Shown: in pieces, positions 1 to 5,320 of the stretch
Layout: each line of letters begins with the position of its first letter
How positions within the stretch are numbered: the stretch's first letter is position 1
NCBI GenBank assembly: GCA_026992695.1
Contig: JALWYP010000333.1
Location: 1 to 5,320 of the forward strand
Direction: 5' to 3'
Source: Flavobacteriaceae bacterium
GTDB lineage: Bacteria; Bacteroidota; Bacteroidia; Flavobacteriales; Flavobacteriaceae
DNA: 5,320 nt
The notes under the pieces: generated by a model
What the model was told of the DNA's origin: nothing
The model's input: only the letters and a program-made list of their open reading frames with translations
Database searches by the model: none
Translations under genes and position numbers: made by a program

Positions 1-405
1 TCCGTGAATTTCGTATTGGTGCTGCACGTCGTTTACCGCAATCATTAAATCGTGGTAAGTTGTGCTTTCATAATCGGTACGGGTGGCGAGTTGGGTATTT
101 ATTTCTTCTAATTGCTTTTCGAGTTTTTTAATTTCTGAAAAGGCTTGGTAGGCTTCTTCTAATACGGTTCTTCCTTTAACAAAATCGATATCTTGTTTTA
201 AAAAACCTATGGAGACTTTTTTATCGGAAGCTATTTGCCCAGTATCGTATTCTTGCTCTCCTGCAATAATTTTTAAAAGAGTCGATTTTCCGGCACCGTT
301 CTTACCAATTAAACCCACCCTATCTCCGGGTTTTAATTGAAAGGTAATTCCTGAAAACAAATCATCACCTTGAAATGAAACAGTAAGATTATGAATATTG
401 AGCAT
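1..405 (-). CDS. ABC-F family ATP-binding protein, N-terminal part (cut by window edge)
   Basis: The 135 visible residues are the start of a first ABC nucleotide-binding domain. They begin MLNIHNLTVSFQGDDLFSGI, with a Walker A motif GKNGAGKST at residues 34-42 and a Q-loop glutamine at residue 71 (GFLKQD). From about residue 88 a charged helical stretch (EIKKLEKQLEEI) starts, as expected for the 'arm' inserted between Q-loop and signature motif in ABC-F proteins. ABC-F proteins are soluble, have two ATPase domains and no membrane segments, and usually act on the ribosome (translation factors such as EttA, Uup and YbiT, or antibiotic-resistance proteins). The signature, Walker B and second domain lie outside the window, so the subgroup cannot be assigned. 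The ATG at 405-403 is the only start that leaves a normal N-terminus. It lies 27 bases after the oxidoreductase stop, so co-transcription is possible, although a separate -7-like element is also present in the gap. A role in resistance is not implied. Confidence 0.9.
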   Translation of the reverse strand, partial: MLNIHNLTVSFQGDDLFSGITFQLKPGDRVGLIGKNGAGKSTLLKIIAGEQEYDTGQIASDKKVSIGFLKQDIDFVKGRTVLEEAYQAFSEIKKLEKQLEEINTQLATRTDYESTTYHDLMIAVNDVQHQYEIHG

Positions 406-419
406 TGTTAAACTTTCGG

Positions 420-427
420 CAAATATA
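420..427 (-). promoter_or_regulatory. Possible Bacteroidota -7 promoter element for the ABC-F gene
   Basis: Read on the minus strand the bases are TATATTTG, an exact match to the TAnnTTTG -7 consensus known for Bacteroidota housekeeping promoters. It ends 14 bases before the ABC-F start codon, so a transcript would carry a very short leader. No TTTG -33 element is visible at the usual 17-23 base spacing. The region is AT-rich, so a chance match is quite possible. Confidence 0.3.
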
Positions 428-432
428 ACATT

Positions 433-1479
433 TTAGCAACGTCTTTTTATATCTATTTCTTTTTCTAGGGGTATCTTATTTTCGATATAATCAAATAGTT
501 TTTGAGCCAATGTAGGAGCAGACATTATACCGCGTGTACCCAAACCGGTAAAGAAAAAAATATTATTTTGTTTGGGTAAATCACCTAATAAAGGACGTCT
601 ATCGAGTGTGGTTGGGCGCATTCCGGCTACTTGATTGACTATTGTAAAATGGCAAGTGATACTTTTTTTTAACTTTGATAGTAGCGTTTCTCTTGCACTT
701 TGTGTGGTCTCCAAAGAGAAATCTTCCCTGTTATAAGTAGCGCCAATTTTATAATTGTCGTTTCCTAAAGGAACAACAAAAAGGGACGTTTTAAGCATTG
801 CATTTAACTTTAATTTAGGCGAATGAATAATTAAAAATTCCCCTTTATTCGGGATAATAAGTTCTTTTTTAAAAAAGGGATTGTTACGAGCAGAAAAACC
901 TTCGGCAAAAACAATGTGCTTTGCTTGAATATCTTTATATAGTATCCTATTATTCGATATTTGTAATAAACGATGCTTAAATTTTTCGGGTAGAAGTTTC
1001 CTATTATTAATAAGAAATTGTTGGTAGCTATTCAATAAAATATTGGTAGAAACGACTCCCGAAAAATTTACTTTTCCCATCCCGAACGGTGCATTAATAC
1101 AAGGATTGGTATTGTTAATAATTTCAGGATGCAGAAAAGTAGATAGTTCATTTTTATCGCTTGCTACCATCCAATTATTTTGTTCTTCAAAAGAGGTAAA
1201 CAGCCTAAACATTGGTAGTTGTTTAAAAAATGAGGTGTCGAGTTTTTTTTCTAAATTTTTATAAAAAACAGCGGCTCTTTGAGTATGAATTTTTGCATTC
1301 CAGACAGGAGTAAATCTTTTTAAAACCATAGGATTTATAATTCCCGCAGAAACTCGTGTAGCAGAACAAAAGGGTTCGTCGATTACTACAAATGTTTTGT
1401 TATTTTTTTCTACTATTTCACAAAAACTTAATCCTGCAATTCCTAATCCTACAATAATATAATCTACCGATTTATTCAT
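433..1479 (-). CDS. FAD-dependent oxidoreductase, DAO (D-amino-acid oxidase / glycine oxidase-like) family
   Basis: This 348-residue soluble protein is a flavoenzyme of the DAO fold, expected to oxidise a C-N bond of an amine or amino acid using FAD. The N-terminal Rossmann motif is VGLGIAG (residues 10-16), and the acidic end of the second strand is VVIDE (31-35). It is followed by SAGIINP (44-50), the family's conserved turn. FAEGFSA (191-197) is the second dinucleotide-binding strand, and KGEF (212-215) opens the substrate-domain sheet. The C-terminal signatures are GMRPTTLDRRP (286-296) and GLGTRGIMSAP (312-322), which contact the flavin in the family. Length is normal and nothing is missing. 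The start is fixed: the Rossmann motif begins only five residues in and there is no other ATG. The substrate cannot be read from the sequence. The C-terminal domain of MnmC (tRNA-modifying) and ThiO (glycine oxidase) are the closest family types I can name, but neither is established. The start codon sits 11 bases beyond the gldN terminator, so it is probably not part of the gld operon proper. Confidence 0.88.
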   Translation of the reverse strand: MNKSVDYIIVGLGIAGLSFCEIVEKNNKTFVVIDEPFCSATRVSAGIINPMVLKRFTPVWNAKIHTQRAAVFYKNLEKKLDTSFFKQLPMFRLFTSFEEQNNWMVASDKNELSTFLHPEIINNTNPCINAPFGMGKVNFSGVVSTNILLNSYQQFLINNRKLLPEKFKHRLLQISNNRILYKDIQAKHIVFAEGFSARNNPFFKKELIIPNKGEFLIIHSPKLKLNAMLKTSLFVVPLGNDNYKIGATYNREDFSLETTQSARETLLSKLKKSITCHFTIVNQVAGMRPTTLDRRPLLGDLPKQNNIFFFTGLGTRGIMSAPTLAQKLFDYIENKIPLEKEIDIKRRC

Positions 1480-1483
1480 CGTA

Positions 1484-1491
1484 CAAAAATA
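1484..1491 (-). promoter_or_regulatory. Possible -7 promoter element of the oxidoreductase gene
   Basis: On the minus strand the bases TATTTTTG match the Bacteroidota -7 consensus TAnnTTTG exactly. The element shares base 1491 with the last T of the terminator tract and ends four bases before the ATG at 1479, so initiation here would give an almost leaderless mRNA. No good TTTG -33 partner is seen: the nearest candidate, TTTA in the terminator loop (1510-1507), is 15 bases away, slightly too close. The T-rich context raises the odds of chance occurrence. Confidence 0.3.
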
Positions 1492-1522
1492 AAAAACCCC
1501 GAGCGGTAAACTCGGGGTTTTT
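1491..1522 (-). terminator. Rho-independent terminator of the gldKLMN operon
   Basis: A perfect 12-bp inverted repeat (AAAAACCCCGAG / CTCGGGGTTTTT) surrounds a 7-base loop. In the minus-strand direction it forms a stem with a seven-pair GC-rich core (CCCCGAG/CTCGGGG) followed by six T. It begins 20 bases after the gldN stop codon, the normal place for an operon-ending terminator. The A-tract on the other side would let it work in both directions, but no plus-strand gene is seen to need it. Confidence 0.92.
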
Positions 1523-1542
1523 AAATCTATTTTTCGGAATAA

Positions 1543-2442
1543 TTAATAATTCCATAAATCTATTTCTTTATTTCTAATGTATTCTTTAATACGGTTAGAT
1601 TCTAACAATTGCATTAAAGCATTATCATTTATATAGTCTTTAACTTGTCTGTCTCCCATTACGTTATCTACTTTATAAATCACAGCATCAAATCGTCTAG
1701 AGTTTAGCAGGTTATCATACGAAATAGGCTGAGAGGTGTTTTTGCGGTTAAAAGCCATTGCTTTATGCAAAACATCTCTTGCTCCCGGGAACCATACCCA
1801 AAAGAGCTCTACTTGCCCATCTACGCCGTCGTCGGGGAAAGCTTTAGAACGTGCCTCGTTGGCTACCGGACATAATCCAAGCAACCTATAACGTAAATCT
1901 CCTTGGCGTTTATCAATGTACCAGTATCCTCTTATTCTCCACTCTTCGATATCGCCTGCATCTAAGGCAAATTTTCTAATATACTGCTCATCTACTTTAC
2001 CTTCGGCATTAAATTGCTCGATACCCAAATCGGTTGTATCGGTATATACCAAAGAGGCTTCGATATCTTTTAATGTACGTTTTTCGGTAAAATACGAATC
2101 TGAATATACATCGGGTATATCGCCCTTTCGAATACCGCGTACTAAAACATCGTAAAGCGAACGTCTGTCAGCTCCAATATTATTAGTATCTATTGGGTAA
2201 TACAACGGGAAATTTACACGCTCATCAAGATCGATTATTTCCCAAGTAGACTTAGCCCACAAAACGTCTCTTTCGTCTACATATCCGTAGGGTAAGGGAT
2301 TATCGTTATCGTAAGCAAGTTGATCTTCGGTCTTTTTGCCAATTTCTTCAGGAGTTTTTGCATTAAGAACATTTATTTGAGCTATTGCTCCAACAGACAT
2401 TAATAATACTAAACAACTTAAAACAACATTCTTAAGGTTCAT
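1543..2442 (-). CDS. gldN: GldN, T9SS / gliding motility periplasmic ring protein
   Basis: GldN (PorN in Porphyromonas) is a periplasmic protein that binds the lipoprotein GldK to form the ring beneath the outer membrane and contacts the tip of the GldM arm. It is needed for T9SS secretion and gliding in the family. The 299-residue product starts with a signal peptide: Lys4, a hydrophobic core at 6-19, and an AIA|Q cleavage site after residue 21. The GldN-type core is recognisable in YWYIDKRQGDLRYRLLGLCP (173-192), VELFWVWFPGARDV (211-224) and LLNSRRFDAVIYK (245-257). Length is within the usual range. It follows gldM by 34 bases and is followed by the terminator, so it is the last gene of the operon. 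No gldO-like paralogue follows it, unlike in Flavobacterium johnsoniae. The upstream region is A/T-rich with no Shine-Dalgarno motif, as is usual for this phylum. Confidence 0.96.
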   Translation of the reverse strand: MNLKNVVLSCLVLLMSVGAIAQINVLNAKTPEEIGKKTEDQLAYDNDNPLPYGYVDERDVLWAKSTWEIIDLDERVNFPLYYPIDTNNIGADRRSLYDVLVRGIRKGDIPDVYSDSYFTEKRTLKDIEASLVYTDTTDLGIEQFNAEGKVDEQYIRKFALDAGDIEEWRIRGYWYIDKRQGDLRYRLLGLCPVANEARSKAFPDDGVDGQVELFWVWFPGARDVLHKAMAFNRKNTSQPISYDNLLNSRRFDAVIYKVDNVMGDRQVKDYINDNALMQLLESNRIKEYIRNKEIDLWNY

Positions 2443-2476
2443 AAAATAGATTTTTTATTAGTATTTCGGGCGTTTA

Positions 2477-4024
2477 TTAATTAGTTAACTCAATACAAAT
2501 AGCAGAAATTCTCTTTAATTTGTAACCTGAGTTACTAGCTAATTTTGCGTTTATATCAAATATTTGAACAGTTTCACCTCTTTTAGCTCTACGCAATGCG
2601 GCTTTGGCTGCACTGTTTAATTTATTACCGTTAATTTTAATAGTAGGTTGACCGGGAACTTTAAAACTAAATCCTGTAACTCGCAGGCTTAAATCAAAAT
2701 CGAAATCGGGTAAGGCTGCACCTACACTTGAAATTTCTAAACCTTGACGTTGCATACGTACACAACCTCCATTTCCGTCCTCACCACGAATGGTCCCCAT
2801 TGGTCTTGGTATGTCTTTAATTCTAAATGTTTTACTATCGGAAACCAAATCACCGGTAGGAAGTTTCCCATTAACTTTAATAGTTACTTCTCTTCCTTTA
2901 ACAGTAGTAACGTTCATGTTATATTTTCCGGGTTTTCCGGCAGGTGATAATCCGGGAGCACTTGCCGTAATAGTGGGTACACCGGGAATAGAGATAGTCA
3001 TAGGATTTATAACACCTCTATAAACCACATTCATTTTATCGGCAGAAATAACAGCCGAGTTAGGTCTGGGTATAACCACATACGAACTTTCTACCGGAAT
3101 TTTAACAATACTATCTCCTTCTTTAAATTGAAGTTCTCCTTTAATATCTTTTTCACCTACATTTCCTGCAGGAAAATCTAATACTACTTGACCAGCTTCA
3201 AAATTTTTCACTTCTCTTCCATTAATTACAACTTTATCCAAGTTTAAGGTATTATCAAATTTTCCTAGAACAACTTTTCCTTTAAAGTTTTCACCTGAGA
3301 AAAAAGCGGTTTTAGTTGGAACAACAATTGCCTGAAACTTAGACATAGAAAGTTGACTGGCTTGTTCGCCTGCAAGCATTTTAGACAACAACTCGTTTTG
3401 GGTTGTTTTAATATCTGCTTGCATTTGAGTAAGTTTTGTTTTAGAAGCGATTAACGGGAAGCCTTCAAAATTATAATTTAACCATTTTACTTTTTTTCCG
3501 TCTCTGTTGGTAACCGGATTGGTCGAAAAGTTTTCATTAATAGCTTTTTTAATATCGGGATAAGAATCACCGAGTATTTCGTTCATTTGAGTTCTGAATC
3601 CATTTATTTTATCAATAAACGCTTGACCTTCTTTTGTATATTTATCACCTTTAAAAAACAATTGGTCTAAATAGTCAGGTTTGTCTTGTACTTCATAATC
3701 TGTAGGGTCTTTAACAGTTTTCATCATACCCGTCTTAATTGTTTCCAAATACGAACTCAAATCATTAGATATGGTATTAACTTGTTTTGCTTTTTGAAGA
3801 AGCGGTTGATACTTTTCGGGCTGTTCTTCAACTTTAGCAGCTAAGCCATCCATAAATGCAGCATTACGTTCTGTTGTTGCAACAGATGCTTTCTCTAATT
3901 TATTATCGAGTAAGCCAAAAGCAGATAATACTTCTTTTGACATATTTAAAGCCAGCATTGCAATAAAAACCAAATACATTAGGTTAATCATCTTCTGCCT
4001 TGGGGATAGTTTTCCACTTGCCAT
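2477..4024 (-). CDS. gldM: GldM, inner-membrane-anchored periplasmic arm of the T9SS/gliding motor
   Basis: GldM is the shaft of the proton-driven T9SS motor: a dimer whose transmembrane helices sit inside a GldL ring and whose long periplasmic part spans to the GldK-GldN ring. The 515-residue product has the family's normal length. A short cytoplasmic N-terminus (MASGKLSPRQ) precedes a single transmembrane helix, about residues 12-36 (NLMYLVFIAMLALNMSKEVL). Arg9 and the intramembrane Glu31 correspond to the functionally important charged residues reported in F. johnsoniae GldM. Known domain order fits: helical D1 (about 37-222), then three beta-rich domains, D2 (about 225-317), D3 (about 318-402) and D4 (about 403-515); these boundaries are estimates. 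The D3/D4 junction is marked by DIPRPMGTIRG (404-414). The start gives the canonical N-terminus and follows an A-rich leader (AACAAAGAAAAAA) rather than a Shine-Dalgarno site. It lies 58 bases after gldL and 34 before gldN, in one apparent operon. Confidence 0.98.
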   Translation of the reverse strand: MASGKLSPRQKMINLMYLVFIAMLALNMSKEVLSAFGLLDNKLEKASVATTERNAAFMDGLAAKVEEQPEKYQPLLQKAKQVNTISNDLSSYLETIKTGMMKTVKDPTDYEVQDKPDYLDQLFFKGDKYTKEGQAFIDKINGFRTQMNEILGDSYPDIKKAINENFSTNPVTNRDGKKVKWLNYNFEGFPLIASKTKLTQMQADIKTTQNELLSKMLAGEQASQLSMSKFQAIVVPTKTAFFSGENFKGKVVLGKFDNTLNLDKVVINGREVKNFEAGQVVLDFPAGNVGEKDIKGELQFKEGDSIVKIPVESSYVVIPRPNSAVISADKMNVVYRGVINPMTISIPGVPTITASAPGLSPAGKPGKYNMNVTTVKGREVTIKVNGKLPTGDLVSDSKTFRIKDIPRPMGTIRGEDGNGGCVRMQRQGLEISSVGAALPDFDFDLSLRVTGFSFKVPGQPTIKINGNKLNSAAKAALRRAKRGETVQIFDINAKLASNSGYKLKRISAICIELTN

Positions 4025-4055
4025 TTTTTTCTTTGTTTTTAAGAATTAATAATTT

Positions 4056-4071
4056 AGTTACAGTTACAGTT
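4056..4071. repeat. Short AGTTAC tandem repeat in the gldL-gldM spacer
   Basis: The plus strand reads AGTTACAGTTACAGTT, 2.7 copies of a 6-base unit, 31 bases before the gldM start codon (the gldM mRNA would read AACTGTAACTGTAACT). It is too short to assign a function. A related imperfect repeat lies in the gldK-gldL spacer. Confidence 0.5.
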
Positions 4072-4082
4072 GAAAACTATGA

Positions 4083-4745
4083 TTAGTTTTTTCCTCCCAT
4101 TGCAGAAAGCATTCCACCATACACTCCATTTAAAGAAGATAGGTTACTTGCTAAGTGCTCCATTTGTTGTTTTAATTGTGAAGCATTTTCTGCTACTTGC
4201 TCTTGAATTTCTGCTTGACGGCTAGAAGATTCTACTTGAACTTTATATAAGCTGTTTAGCGATTCCATTTGCGCTGCTGCCAATGCTAATTCTTCGCTGT
4301 ATTTTTTTGTAGCATTCATTGCTTCGGCAGTAGGAGCAATACCTTTAGCAGCTCCTTCAAAAGATTGAATACTTTGTCCTAGACTTTCAAATAAACTTGC
4401 GTCTATTTTAGCTTCTTTAAGCATGTCGTCTAATTTTTTAGATAATATACCTTCAGCATCTTTTGGTTGGTCTTTTTTACCACCATTAGATTGACCACCT
4501 GCCAATTCGGGGTATACTAATGACCAATCTAAATCATCATCTACGGGTTCAAATGCTGAAATCGCAAAGATAATAGCCTCGGTAATAAGTCCGATAGCCA
4601 ATAAGGTACCTCCTGTTAATTTTAAATCACCTCCTAAAGGAAGCTCCCAGTGAAGAATTTTAAAAAGTGCTCCAAGGATTACTACAGAAGCTCCAAGCCC
4701 GTAGGCCATATTAAAAAGTTTTTTTGAAGATCTTGATTGTGCCAT
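4083..4745 (-). CDS. gldL: GldL, inner-membrane stator/motor protein of T9SS and gliding
   Basis: GldL forms the inner-membrane ring (five copies in known structures) around the GldM transmembrane helices and conducts protons to power secretion and gliding. The 220-residue product has two N-terminal membrane helices, about residues 12-33 (AYGLGASVVILGALFKILHW) and 44-66 (TGGTLLAIGLITEAIIFAIS), with a short loop between them. Glu56, buried in helix 2 (LITEA), lines up with the essential intramembrane glutamate (Glu49) of F. johnsoniae GldL; Lys29, His32 and Tyr15 are further polar residues in helix 1. Then come the conserved cytoplasmic motif DWSLVYPELAGG (73-84), a Gly/Lys/Asp-rich linker (84-97) and a long, mostly helical cytoplasmic tail that probably forms a coiled coil (about 140-205). 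It begins 61 bases after the gldK stop, and no Shine-Dalgarno motif is present. The tail's role is not known from the sequence. Confidence 0.97.
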   Translation of the reverse strand: MAQSRSSKKLFNMAYGLGASVVILGALFKILHWELPLGGDLKLTGGTLLAIGLITEAIIFAISAFEPVDDDLDWSLVYPELAGGQSNGGKKDQPKDAEGILSKKLDDMLKEAKIDASLFESLGQSIQSFEGAAKGIAPTAEAMNATKKYSEELALAAAQMESLNSLYKVQVESSSRQAEIQEQVAENASQLKQQMEHLASNLSSLNGVYGGMLSAMGGKN

Positions 4746-4806
4746 AATACAATAATTTTTAGTTTAAGTTAAGTTACGGTTTAAATTTTTATTTATAGTT
4801 TTAGTT

Positions 4807-5319
4807 TTATCTGGCGTCGCCAAATTTTTTGTTTAGAACAACATCGGTTCCCATATAATCTTGCACGGTTCTAAAGCCAATGTAGCTTCTTGCAGAATCT
4901 GCATATTCGTAATCACGAGTACTTACTTGAAGAAAATACCCTACATCTTTCCAAGAACCTCCACGAATAACTTTTCGAAGATTATTAGGATCGTTTACAC
5001 TTGGGTTCATTGTTGAAGAATACTCATACGAAGTTGGTGCATAAGAAGATGCTACCCATTCAGAAACATTACCCGCCATATTGTACAATCCGTAATCGTT
5101 AGGCTCATAGGCATCTGCTTCTACAGTATATAAAGCTTGATCGGCAGCATAATCGCCACGAAGTGGTTTAAAGTTTGCCATAAAGCATCCTCTGTCGTTT
5201 TTAGCATAAGGACCTCCCCAAGGGAATGTAGCGGATTCTAATCCTCCTCTTGCAGCATATTCCCACTCAGCTTCGCCGGGTAGTCTAAATCTATTTATCT
5301 GCTGACGTTTTTTAGATTT
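4807..5319 (-). CDS. gldK: GldK, T9SS/gliding outer-membrane ring lipoprotein, C-terminal part (start outside window)
   Basis: The 170 visible residues are the C-terminal part of a protein with a formylglycine-generating enzyme (FGE / sulfatase-modifying factor) fold. The fold signatures appear in order: FRLPGEAEWEYAARGG (visible residues 11-26), FPWGG (32-36), GLYNMAGNVSEWV (77-89), VIRGGSW (117-123) and SYIGFRT (145-151). The reading frame is open right to the window edge, so the ATG at 5181 is internal: the essential RLPGEAEWEY motif lies upstream of it. Known GldK is an outer-membrane lipoprotein that forms the periplasmic ring with GldN; its signal and lipobox are outside the window. Position directly before gldL identifies it as GldK rather than its relative GldJ. 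The visible part contains one cysteine (Cys45), and the FGE catalytic cysteine pair is absent, so a structural rather than enzymatic role is likely. A tail of about 18 residues (DYMGTDVVLNKKFGDAR) follows the fold. Confidence 0.94.
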   Translation of the reverse strand, partial: KSKKRQQINRFRLPGEAEWEYAARGGLESATFPWGGPYAKNDRGCFMANFKPLRGDYAADQALYTVEADAYEPNDYGLYNMAGNVSEWVASSYAPTSYEYSSTMNPSVNDPNNLRKVIRGGSWKDVGYFLQVSTRDYEYADSARSYIGFRTVQDYMGTDVVLNKKFGDAR

Positions 5320-5320
5320 T

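Noticed and set aside
1..405. Reading the ABC-F fragment as an antibiotic-resistance determinant
   Set aside because: Only the first Walker A and Q-loop region is visible. Most chromosomal ABC-F proteins are not resistance proteins, and the arm/linker that could discriminate is outside the window.
1043..1264. Plus-strand open frame inside the oxidoreductase gene
   Set aside because: It lies wholly antisense to a well-supported flavoenzyme gene, has no recognisable domain, and its composition looks like an out-of-frame reading.
1916..2155. Plus-strand open frame inside gldN
   Set aside because: It is antisense to the conserved core of GldN with no family resemblance, so it is a shadow frame.
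2377..2442. Possible lipoprotein signal in GldN (Cys10)
   Set aside because: Cys10 lies in the middle of the hydrophobic core without a lipobox context; AIA|Q at residues 19-22 is a much better signal peptidase I site.
2744..3023. Two overlapping plus-strand open frames inside gldM
   Set aside because: Both are antisense to conserved GldM D3/D4 coding sequence, they overlap each other in different frames, and neither shows a domain.
4807..5181. A stand-alone 124-residue gene starting at the ATG at 5181
   Set aside because: The same frame stays open to the window edge, and the upstream part encodes the conserved FGE-fold motif RLPGEAEWEY, so this ATG is an internal methionine of GldK.
1..5320. 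Mobile element, CRISPR array, tRNA/rRNA or defence system
   Set aside because: No transposase, long terminal inverted repeats, spaced direct repeats or RNA-gene signatures were seen on either strand; the window is densely filled with six co-directional chromosomal genes.

Overview
The window comes from a member of the Bacteroidota, most likely class Flavobacteriia. The evidence is an AT-rich sequence, starts with no clear Shine-Dalgarno motif, and the complete downstream part of the gliding-motility / type IX secretion (T9SS) operon, gldK-gldL-gldM-gldN. The protein sequences look like the Gld (flavobacterial) branch rather than the Por (Porphyromonas) branch. All genes lie on the minus strand, so transcription runs from base 5320 towards base 1.

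Layout in transcription order: the C-terminal part of gldK (5319-4807, its start lies outside the window); gldL (4745-4083); gldM (4024-2477); gldN (2442-1543); a strong intrinsic terminator (1522-1491); a FAD-dependent amine/amino-acid oxidoreductase of the DAO family (1479-433); and the N-terminal 135 residues of an ABC-F ATPase (405-1, its end lies outside the window). The gaps between the gld genes are 34 to 61 bases. They contain no terminator or convincing promoter, which fits one transcript.

The four Gld proteins form the core of the T9SS. GldL and GldM make the proton-driven inner-membrane motor, and the charged intramembrane residues expected of it are visible (GldL Glu56, GldM Arg9 and Glu31). 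The GldM periplasmic arm reaches the GldK-GldN ring, which couples the motor to outer-membrane secretion and gliding adhesins. The oxidoreductase and ABC-F genes look like ordinary chromosomal neighbours with no evident role in secretion.

I see no mobile element, CRISPR array, RNA gene or clearly undescribed system. The main points of interest are the very tight junction between the gldN terminator and the oxidoreductase start codon, with a Bacteroidota-type -7 promoter motif overlapping the terminator T-tract, and the absence of FGE-type catalytic cysteines in the GldK sulfatase-modifying-factor fold.
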